Positions 57,714 to 64,000 of a DNA stretch of 64,000 bases are shown piece after piece. Made by a program: the position numbers and the translations under genes. This stretch comes from Candidatus Hydrogenedentota bacterium (lineage in GTDB: Bacteria > Hydrogenedentota > Hydrogenedentia > Hydrogenedentales > CAITNO01). Position 1 is the first letter of the stretch, and every line of letters starts with the position of its first letter. The notes under the pieces were generated by a model. It saw only the letters and a program-made list of their open reading frames with translations. It ran no database searches and was not told the DNA's origin. Where the stretch lies: contig JAAYBJ010000003.1 of the NCBI GenBank assembly GCA_012730105.1, forward strand, positions 99,218 to 163,217, written 5' to 3'.

Positions 57714-60104
57714 CTATTCCGTATCGTATCGTTTTCCACCCTGAAGGAGAGTCTCGCGGTTGCGTGCTTCGATGTCGCGGCGCAGGCGGTATTTTTCCTG
57801 GCGCCGCAGGTGTTCCGGCGTGGCGGTAAATCCGGGCATGTCCGCACGGGGCCGTTCCCGGAGCAGGCGCGCGCCCGCGCGAATAATATCGAGGGCCTCT
57901 TCATACTTTCCTGGATCGCCGTCTTTCAGCGCGGCGATGCAGGGACTGCATTCGGGACGCTCAAAACACACCTGGGGCCCCGCATTCCGGCCATGATCGA
58001 ACTGCGCCGACAGGGGCGCACCCGTGAGTACTTCAAGCCGCGCCACCTGCTCCCCGTTCAACGGGCTGCGCCCGGACGGGTGGTCCGGATAGGCGGCGTC
58101 ATATTCGGGGTAATAGGGTGCGTTCAGATCCATCCAGGTCACGACGCGGTCGATGCTTTCTTCATCCATTTGCACATCATAATGGGGCTCCAGAAGCGCG
58201 CGGGTCAACCGGGAAGCGCGCGCGCCCCAGGACAGGGCAGGCTGAATGGCGGCCGGCCCTGCGCCCACCACCTTGATAAAGCCCTTGCGCCACAATTCAT
58301 TGTAGGACGTGTTGAAGGTCAGGTCCCGGTCGCCCGCAAGGTTCAGCACCTTCCCCGCCTCCTGCCCGTAGTCGTGGCAGCGAACGCAGTGCTGATCGAA
58401 TACGGGCTGCACCTCGGCCTGGTAACTAAAGAAGCGGGCCGCTCCATGCCAGGGCGCCAGACGACTCGGCGGCTGTGTGAGCGCAGCCATGGCCGACGTG
58501 CGGGCGGGCGGCGGCGCGGACAAGCGGTCCTCGTGGCACCCGGTGCAGCCTTGGGTTTCCCCGGGCCGCACGATGGTCCCACTGCGCATGGACTGGACCA
58601 TCATGCCCTTTTCATCAAGTAGCTGAAAATACACAAAGGTGTCCGCTGGCGCGGTGAAATAAGCAGAGCCATCCGCTTCCACGGGCACTGTGCCCAGGAT
58701 GCGCTTGTTGTTAAAATCGTGCCAGGCCATGGCGGGCGCCTGCTGGCCCTGGCCGTTCCAGGAAGGCTGGGTGAAAGTGCGCTTCTCCGGCGACTCCACC
58801 ACGCGCAGATACTTGACCGTTCCTCGCGCCACGCCTTCGAGATGGGTGCCTTCATAGATATCGGCCACGTAGAAAAGGCCTTCCTTCGCTGCCATGTCCG
58901 TGCGGTCCGGCAGTGCCGGAGGCAGCGGCGACGGCGCCAGCGGCATGGGATCATAGCAGCCGAAGAGGGAATCCGGGCCACCCTCGGCATGGACCAGCAG
59001 TTCCCTGTTGGACAGGTCCAGGAGGTAGATGCCCGTTTTCTCGCCCCGGCTCAGGGTACGCGCGCAGAGAAAGTGCGTCGCGTCGAGCGGGAAAGGATCT
59101 TCATACTTGGGCGCCACCTGCGCGAAGGTGTCGATCAGGTACTCCCCGGGTTTCGGTTCCGTTACCCGTGTGATGGCGTCGGCCGGCCACGTGCGCAGCA
59201 CGGAAGGACCGCGCGCTCCGCCCGAGAGCGCGTCCACGCCCAGGCGCCGGTCGAGCAGCGCCAGCGCGCCCCAGGGCCGGTCATGGCACGATCCGAACAC
59301 GCATACCACCCGGTCCGTGCCGGGCACGGGTATCGCGTTGAGCACGGCCCCCGGCGCTGCCGTGTTGTTGCCCCAGTACACGGCGTGATTCGTGCCGTCC
59401 GGGTAACAGGTCCAGAGACCCTGGGCATCGCCGAAATTCCGGTCCACGTATTCCCAGCGGTTGTAGAGAAGGCGTCCGTCCGGAAGCAGCGCAGTCTGGC
59501 CCTCGAAGAGGGTGCTCTTGCCGATCTGCCGAATATTCGCGCCGTCGCCCGTCATGCGGTAGAGGTTGCACATAATGTGGCGGTTGCACATGCAGTATTT
59601 CGGCTCCCGGGTGGACGAAAATACGATATCCCCGTCCGGCAGGTACAATGGGTCAATATCGCTGACGCCCGGCGCAAAGGTCAGCTGCCGCAGGTCGGAA
59701 CCGTCCGCGTTGATCTCGTACAGGTGGTAGTCGTCTTCGATGTTCCTGCGCATGGAAAAGAGAATGCGCGTACCGTCGAAATGAACCGCCGGGTCGCGGA
59801 TGATACCGTCCGGCGTCTCGAGCAGAACACGCACGGTGGCACCGGCCACGTCCAGCGCCTTCAGCGCGCCGCCACCCTCGAAGCTGGCCGTGTTGACTTC
59901 CCCCGTCTGAAACATGGTCGCCGTATTGTGGTGATCGGGCTTGTACTGGCGGCGCGTCACGAACAACAGGGGATGGTCGGCGAGAGTCGGGTAAACTTTC
60001 AGCGCCGCTGCGCGCAACGCATCCTGTGGCGCGCCTGCAAGCGCAACGCACGGCAACAACGACGCCGCAAGGGCACATATAATTCGCATTGCTTTTATTA
60101 TCAA
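57714..60104 (-). CDS. Hydrazine-synthase-alpha-like dihaem beta-propeller protein
   Basis: A 796-residue exported protein similar in size and layout to the alpha subunit of anammox hydrazine synthase (HZS-alpha). After the signal (CALAASLLPCVALAG) come propeller-like blades (GTRILFSMRRNIEDDYHLY, PDGDIVFSSTREPKYCMC, FSVPxx-like repeats are not exact) and two haem-c sites, CTGCH (C520-H524) and CVRCH (C573-H577). The family is widespread in non-anammox Planctomycetes-like genomes, where no hydrazine chemistry is known. No beta or gamma subunit genes are adjacent. TTG 60104 is preceded by GGGAAG; ATG 60089 is an alternative. Confidence 0.75.
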   Translation of the reverse strand: MIIKAMRIICALAASLLPCVALAGAPQDALRAAALKVYPTLADHPLLFVTRRQYKPDHHNTATMFQTGEVNTASFEGGGALKALDVAGATVRVLLETPDGIIRDPAVHFDGTRILFSMRRNIEDDYHLYEINADGSDLRQLTFAPGVSDIDPLYLPDGDIVFSSTREPKYCMCNRHIMCNLYRMTGDGANIRQIGKSTLFEGQTALLPDGRLLYNRWEYVDRNFGDAQGLWTCYPDGTNHAVYWGNNTAAPGAVLNAIPVPGTDRVVCVFGSCHDRPWGALALLDRRLGVDALSGGARGPSVLRTWPADAITRVTEPKPGEYLIDTFAQVAPKYEDPFPLDATHFLCARTLSRGEKTGIYLLDLSNRELLVHAEGGPDSLFGCYDPMPLAPSPLPPALPDRTDMAAKEGLFYVADIYEGTHLEGVARGTVKYLRVVESPEKRTFTQPSWNGQGQQAPAMAWHDFNNKRILGTVPVEADGSAYFTAPADTFVYFQLLDEKGMMVQSMRSGTIVRPGETQGCTGCHEDRLSAPPPARTSAMAALTQPPSRLAPWHGAARFFSYQAEVQPVFDQHCVRCHDYGQEAGKVLNLAGDRDLTFNTSYNELWRKGFIKVVGAGPAAIQPALSWGARASRLTRALLEPHYDVQMDEESIDRVVTWMDLNAPYYPEYDAAYPDHPSGRSPLNGEQVARLEVLTGAPLSAQFDHGRNAGPQVCFERPECSPCIAALKDGDPGKYEEALDIIRAGARLLRERPRADMPGFTATPEHLRRQEKYRLRRDIEARNRETLLQGGKRYDTE

Positions 60105-60166
60105 AGGCGCTTCCCTTTATGTTGTTCCAAGGAAAAGTTTCTGACGCCGTATGATACTACACCTTA

Positions 60167-60235
60167 GTCCAACTCTGTCTGACCCAGTCCGACCTTGTCC
60201 GACCTTGTCCGACCCAGTCTGACACCGTCCGGCCC
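60167..60235. repeat. 10-bp tandem repeat, GTCYGACCNN
   Basis: Seven decamers in exact 10-base phase start at 60167, 60177, 60187, 60197, 60207, 60217 and 60227. GTC opens every unit and the rest follows YRACC-like consensus with variable last two bases. It lies between the HzsA-like gene and the radical SAM gene, just downstream of the latter's stop. Confidence 0.75.
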
Positions 60236-60243
60236 GTCCCCTT

Positions 60244-61251
60244 TCAAAAAAAGCGGCGCAGCGTGTTCCAGATCGCTTCGGGATTAAGCGAACAGATCAG
60301 GGCGAGCTCCACCACGGGCGCGCACCAGCATTGCACGCAGCCCCGGGGCGGCGGCGTGTTGAGGAACTGGTCGGTCAACGTGCGTTCCGGCCGTCCGTCG
60401 GCCTTGAGGAATCGGGCCACCTCGCACTGGTGGCAGGACAGGAGCGTTCCGTCCGGCTCCACCATAACCATCAGCCGCCCGGCCAGGCAGCGGATGGCGG
60501 CATTATCCGGCCAGCGCGTAAGATGGCGCAGACCCGCCCGCGAATTGGCCACAGGCAGCCCGGCCTTTTTCAGGCGCAGCAGTTCCGCCACGGCCGCCCG
60601 GTAGGGTTCCACTGGCGGCGCGAGCGGGTTGGGCGCCGTGGAGGAATCCAGCCATTGCGTGGCCGGCTGAAACATCATCCACGCGCCCTGTTCCCGGGCC
60701 AGGGCAAGGGTCTCTTCGAGGCTATCCAGGTTGTGGCGCGCCAGTACGCACTGAAACGAAAAGGGCAGCCCGGCCGAACGAGCCGCCTCCGTCGCGCGCA
60801 GCGTATCGTCGAAAGCGCCCGCGCCGCGCACCGCGTCATGCACCGCGCGCGGGCCGTCGAGACTGAAATTCAGGTTATCCACCTGCCGCAGTGCGTCGAG
60901 GTGGTCCGGCACGAAATGGCCGTTGGTGCTTACGAACACCTGGAAACCCCGCGCCTTGGCATAAGCGATCAGTTCGCCCAGGTCGGGACGCAAAAGCGGC
61001 TCCCCGCCGCCGAAGGTGACCCAGCGCCCGCCGAGTCGACGCAGCTCGTCCAGTCCCGTCTGTATTTCCGCCGTCGTACTTTCCCGGCGCGGTGCATCCG
61101 ATGCGCCGCAGTAGCCGCAGCGCAGGTTGCAGCGAAATGTGACATTCCACGAGACAAACAGCGGTGTGCGGCCGAGGCCCGTCACACCCTTCATAAGGGC
61201 GCACACGGAACCGGCGTAGTTGCGGAACTCTTTAAACACATGCAGGGCCAT
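60244..61251 (-). CDS. Radical SAM/SPASM-like protein
   Basis: A 335-residue iron-sulfur enzyme. The SAM-cluster motif is CNLRCGYC (VTFRCNLRCGYCGASDAPRRE), then FGGGEPLLRPDLGELI, and NLNFSLDGPRAVHDAVRG. The C-terminal part has the cysteines CHQCEVARF and CVQCWC, compatible with an auxiliary SPASM-type cluster. Similar proteins modify lipids, peptides or sugars; the target is unclear. Only a tandem repeat separates it from the HzsA-like gene downstream. Confidence 0.82.
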   Translation of the reverse strand: MALHVFKEFRNYAGSVCALMKGVTGLGRTPLFVSWNVTFRCNLRCGYCGASDAPRRESTTAEIQTGLDELRRLGGRWVTFGGGEPLLRPDLGELIAYAKARGFQVFVSTNGHFVPDHLDALRQVDNLNFSLDGPRAVHDAVRGAGAFDDTLRATEAARSAGLPFSFQCVLARHNLDSLEETLALAREQGAWMMFQPATQWLDSSTAPNPLAPPVEPYRAAVAELLRLKKAGLPVANSRAGLRHLTRWPDNAAIRCLAGRLMVMVEPDGTLLSCHQCEVARFLKADGRPERTLTDQFLNTPPPRGCVQCWCAPVVELALICSLNPEAIWNTLRRFF

Positions 61252-61359
61252 GAGGACAAAATTTTCCTTTTCCGATTTCGGGTTTCTGATCGCGCGATAT
61301 GGCGGCGTATCGGCAAGTGTACCATACCGGGGAAGACCCCGGCACGGTGAAAGGCATTC

Positions 61360-61452
61360 ATAACCACGGAATTCACGGAACTACACGGAAAGAAGACAAA
61401 AAAACCGTGACTACCTTCTCTTTTTATTTTTTTTGTGTTCTTTCGTGGTTAT
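61360..61452. repeat. Inverted repeat element at the end of wecB
   Basis: The left end ATAACCACGGAATTCAC (61360-61376) is matched by the right end GTGTTCTTTCGTGGTTAT (61435-61452), whose complement is ATAACCACGAAAGAACAC. The core is A/T-rich and contains several ACACGGAA-like units. The element resembles short ACCACGAANNACACGAA repeats found in several phyla. It overlaps the 3' end of wecB. Confidence 0.65.
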
Positions 61453-62607
61453 CTCTTCTTCCTTCCGCGTTCCGAATTCCGCATTCCCCAGGATTTCCGC
61501 GATGCGTTCGGAGGCGTGGCCGTCGCCATAAGGATTAACTGCATGGGCCATTTCCGCACGGGCTTGCGGGTCTTCGAGGAGACGCGCGCAGGCGGCAACA
61601 ATCCTTTCCTCGTCCGCGCCTACGAGCAGGGCAGTGCCCGCCTCCACGGCTTCGGGCCGTTCCGTGGTATCGCGCATGACGAGCACGGGCTTGCCGAGAT
61701 GGGGCGCCTCTTCCTGAACGCCGCCGGAATCGGTGAGCAGCAGGCTGGCGCGGTCCATGGCCCAGACGAAGGGTTCGTAGGCCAGTGGTTCGATGAGGTG
61801 CACGTTTTCGCGCCCGGACAGCAGGCGTGCCACGGGTTCGCGCACGTTGGGGTTGAGGTGAACGGGATAGACGAATTCGCAGCGGGGGAAGCGCTCAGCG
61901 AGGCGCGCGACGGCGCGACAGATGGCCTCGAAACCGCCGCCGAAATTTTCGCGGCGATGCCCGGTGATGAGCACCATCAGCCGGTCATCGGCGAGCCGCG
62001 CTGCAGGAAAATCGGGCGGCAGAGTCGGCGCGCACGCGCGCACACGCGCCACCACGAGATCAAGAGCGTCAATGACGGTGTTGCCCGTAACCCATACACG
62101 GTTTTCTTCAATGCCTTGGGCAAGCAGGTTGTCACGGGCCCGGGACGTAGGCGCGAAATGGAAATCGGCGAGGCAGGAAATCATCTGGCGGTTTGCCTCT
62201 TCGGGCCAGGGGGCGAAGCGGTTCCAGGTGCGCAGGCCCGCCTCGACATGGGCGACCCGCACACCGGCGTAGAACGCGGCGAGGGACGCGGCAAAGGCGG
62301 TGGTGGTGTCGCCCTGCACGATGAGCACGTCCGGCCGCTCCCTGGCAAAGGTCTCCTGGAAGCGGCCGAGTACGGCGGCGGCGACATCCGAGGGGGTCTG
62401 CCCTGGACGCATGACCTGAAAGTCGCGGTCGGGCGTCAGCGCAAACGTGGCCAGGGCCTGGTCAAGCAGTTCCCGGTGCTGGCCGGTGGTCCAGAATTGG
62501 GGCGAAAAACGTTCCGGCTCACGCCGCAGCCGCAGGTACAGAGGGGCGAGCTTGATGACCTCCGGCCGGGTGCCCATGACCAGCGTGGCCTGCAACGGGC
62601 GCGTCAT
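61411..62607 (-). CDS. wecB: UDP-N-acetylglucosamine 2-epimerase (non-hydrolysing)
   Basis: Converts UDP-GlcNAc to UDP-ManNAc for envelope glycan (398 aa). Motifs VMGTRPEVIKLAPL, VQGDTTTAFAASLAAF, VAHVEAGLRTW, ITGHRRENFG and LTDSGGVQEEAPHLGKPVLV are complete. The last 20 or so residues (from about NAEFGTRKE) are lysine/glutamate-rich and encoded inside the inverted repeat, unlike the rest of the protein. It overlaps wecC by 4 bases. Confidence 0.93.
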   Translation of the reverse strand: MTRPLQATLVMGTRPEVIKLAPLYLRLRREPERFSPQFWTTGQHRELLDQALATFALTPDRDFQVMRPGQTPSDVAAAVLGRFQETFARERPDVLIVQGDTTTAFAASLAAFYAGVRVAHVEAGLRTWNRFAPWPEEANRQMISCLADFHFAPTSRARDNLLAQGIEENRVWVTGNTVIDALDLVVARVRACAPTLPPDFPAARLADDRLMVLITGHRRENFGGGFEAICRAVARLAERFPRCEFVYPVHLNPNVREPVARLLSGRENVHLIEPLAYEPFVWAMDRASLLLTDSGGVQEEAPHLGKPVLVMRDTTERPEAVEAGTALLVGADEERIVAACARLLEDPQARAEMAHAVNPYGDGHASERIAEILGNAEFGTRKEEEITTKEHKKNKKRR

Positions 62608-63887
62608 GAGCGGCGCTCCCGCCGGGAAGCGGAACGGCCGGCGCCCAGCAGGGTCACCTCGAATCCGGCCGTGGCCCAGGCGCGGTGGTCCAGCATATTG
62701 CGCGTATCATAGACGCGGCGGTGGCGCATGTGCTCCGCCACCCGGGCCGGGTCGAGTTGACGGAATTCCGTGTGGTCCGTGAGCAGCAACGCCAGGTCCG
62801 CGCCGGCGAGGCATTCCTTGGGCGGGGCCAGCGGCACGGGCGCCTTGCGCACATGAGGGTCGTAGCACAGGATTTCGACGCCCTTGTCCCGAAGCCCGGC
62901 GGCCACCTTCAACGCGGGGCTTTCCCGGGTATCGTCCACGTCGGCCTTGTAGGCCAGGCCGAGCACGGCCACCCGGGGTTTCTTCACATCGGCGAGCAGC
63001 GTCAGTGCGGTGTCGATCACGTGGGCGGGCATAGAATCGTTGCGTTCGCGCGCACAACGGATCATACCCGAAGCATCTGGAAAGGATTCCACGAGAAACC
63101 ACGGGTCCACGGCAATGCAGTGGCCGCCGACACCCGGTCCCGCTTGGTGCACGTTGACACGGGGGTGCCGGTTGGCGTTGCGGGCCACTTCCCAAAAATT
63201 GATGCCCAACTGTTCGCACTGCAGGGCAATCTCGTTCGCCAAGGCAATATTCACGTCGCGGAAGGTGTTCTCCACGATTTTAATCATCTCGGCGGTTGTC
63301 GCCGAGGTCAGCACGATCTCCCCTTTCACGAAGCGGGCATACAGGTCGCGCGCCTTAACCGCGCTTTCGGCGGTGATGCCGCCCACGACCCGGTCGTTGC
63401 GCACCAGCTCCTCCAGGATCTTTCCCGGCAGCACCCGTTCCGGGCAGTAGGCCAGGAAAAGGTCCGTCCCCACGGCAAGGCCGCCCCGTTCGAGGATGGG
63501 ACGCAGCAGGTCGCGACAGGTGCCGGGCGGCGAGGTGGATTCCAGGATAACCAGGTTTCCCGGGCGCAGGCAGGGCAGGATTGATTCCGCGGCCCCCACC
63601 ACGCAAGACATGTCGGCGCCGTGGTCCGCGGTGATAGGCGTGGGCACGGCAATAATGAAGGCGTCCGCCGGCGCGGGCGCCAGGGAAGCGCGCAGGCTGC
63701 CCGAGGAAACGGCGCTCCGCAACAGCGTATCCAGACCGGGCTCGTCAATATAGATTTCACCTCGGTTGATGGCGTCCACGATCTCGGGGCGCACATCCAC
63801 ACCGGTCACTTTCATGCCGCCGGCGGCGAGGATGGTGGCGGTCGGCAGGCCGATGTAGCCCAGGCCCACGACGCAGATTGTTTTCAC
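62604..63887 (-). CDS. wecC: UDP-N-acetyl-D-mannosamine dehydrogenase
   Basis: Four-electron NAD-dependent oxidation of UDP-ManNAc to UDP-ManNAcA (427 aa). Rossmann start ICVVGLGYIGLPTATILA, LESTSPPGT, the catalytic-Lys region VENTFRDVNIALANE and catalytic Cys in GPGVGGHCIAVDPWF are present. GTG start behind GAGGAAC. Overlapping with wecB (ATGA). The 113 bases upstream to the window end hold no gene. Together with wecB it feeds an acidic sugar to the glycan genes at 18-23 kb. Confidence 0.93.
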   Translation of the reverse strand: MKTICVVGLGYIGLPTATILAAGGMKVTGVDVRPEIVDAINRGEIYIDEPGLDTLLRSAVSSGSLRASLAPAPADAFIIAVPTPITADHGADMSCVVGAAESILPCLRPGNLVILESTSPPGTCRDLLRPILERGGLAVGTDLFLAYCPERVLPGKILEELVRNDRVVGGITAESAVKARDLYARFVKGEIVLTSATTAEMIKIVENTFRDVNIALANEIALQCEQLGINFWEVARNANRHPRVNVHQAGPGVGGHCIAVDPWFLVESFPDASGMIRCARERNDSMPAHVIDTALTLLADVKKPRVAVLGLAYKADVDDTRESPALKVAAGLRDKGVEILCYDPHVRKAPVPLAPPKECLAGADLALLLTDHTEFRQLDPARVAEHMRHRRVYDTRNMLDHRAWATAGFEVTLLGAGRSASRRERRS

Positions 63888-64000
63888 GAGCGAAGTTCCT
63901 CAGAATGGGGTCAACGGAAACGACATTGCTTACTAAAACGCCGGCTCCACACGGCGAATCATCATCATATATGAGGCCTTGGAAAGGGTTCAACTTTTCG

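Noticed and set aside
57714..60104. Anammox hydrazine synthesis
   Set aside because: Only an alpha-like subunit is present; no beta/gamma subunits or other anammox genes are here, and the family is common outside anammox bacteria.
58719..60167. 482-codon plus-strand frame opposite the HzsA-like gene
   Set aside because: Shadow frame; the minus strand carries a signal peptide and two CxxCH motifs.

Overview
The window is about 64 kb of gene-dense, GC-rich bacterial chromosome. It shows no phage, transposon, CRISPR or rRNA genes. The sequence suggests a Gram-negative, free-living, carbohydrate-using and probably anaerobic or facultative bacterium. The evidence is a type II secretion (T2SS) secretin and pseudopilins, lipoproteins, O-antigen-type polysaccharide genes, Tat-signal Gfo/Idh/MocA oxidoreductases, a GH78 rhamnosidase, a DUF1573 lipoprotein and a hydrazine-synthase-alpha-like dihaem protein. 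This mix is typical of Hydrogenedentota, Planctomycetota and related lineages. Hydrogenedentota is my best guess, by inference only, because there is no marker gene for a firm placement.

Layout. 1-4.0 kb (minus): a truncated GH78 alpha-L-rhamnosidase, a small membrane protein and ilvE. 4.3-13.5 kb (plus): a T2SS operon in the order G-H-I-J-K-L-M-C-D with overlapping genes. The secretin ends in an ExbD/TolR-like domain and GspM carries an extra beta-rich domain. 13.8-17.8 kb: ADP-forming acyl-CoA synthetase and a CoA-transferase/GNAT fusion, which together suit acetate or acyl-CoA energy metabolism. 17.9-23.2 kb: glycosyltransferase, WecA-like initiating transferase and O-antigen ligase. 23.4-30.7 kb: DUF1573 lipoprotein, PqaA-like protein, and (minus) a 1,439-residue subtilase with a somatomedin-B-like domain. 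31.3-36.4 kb: tRNA-Pro, a GntR/LacI-type regulator, an aldo/keto reductase, glgC and a Tat-exported oxidoreductase. 36.6-40.4 kb (plus): nucleoside/H+ symporter, then an alpha-toroid-like exported protein, zinc-ribbon protein and orphan pseudopilin. 40.5-44.3 kb (minus): sugar nucleotidyltransferase, polysaccharide ABC permease, acyltransferase and exonuclease III.

44.4-49.5 kb (plus): a promoter and FMN riboswitch with its own terminator, then ribD-ribE-ribBA-ribH-nusB-PHP phosphatase. 49.9-51.2 kb: inositol-monophosphatase-like enzyme and PaaI-type thioesterase. 51.3-63.9 kb (minus): menH; a promoter-tatA-oxidoreductase-HEAT protein-terminator unit; two redox lipoproteins; a DUF486 membrane protein; the HzsA-like dihaem protein; a radical SAM/SPASM protein; and wecB-wecC for UDP-ManNAc/ManNAcA. 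Several spacers carry short-period degenerate tandem repeats (6, 9 and 10 bp), and one inverted repeat supplies the C-terminal codons of wecB.

The most unusual items are the secretin-ExbD/TolR fusion, the SMB-domain subtilase, the FMN riboswitch whose terminator ends next to the start codon, the HzsA-like protein outside any anammox context, and the family of short-period intergenic repeats.
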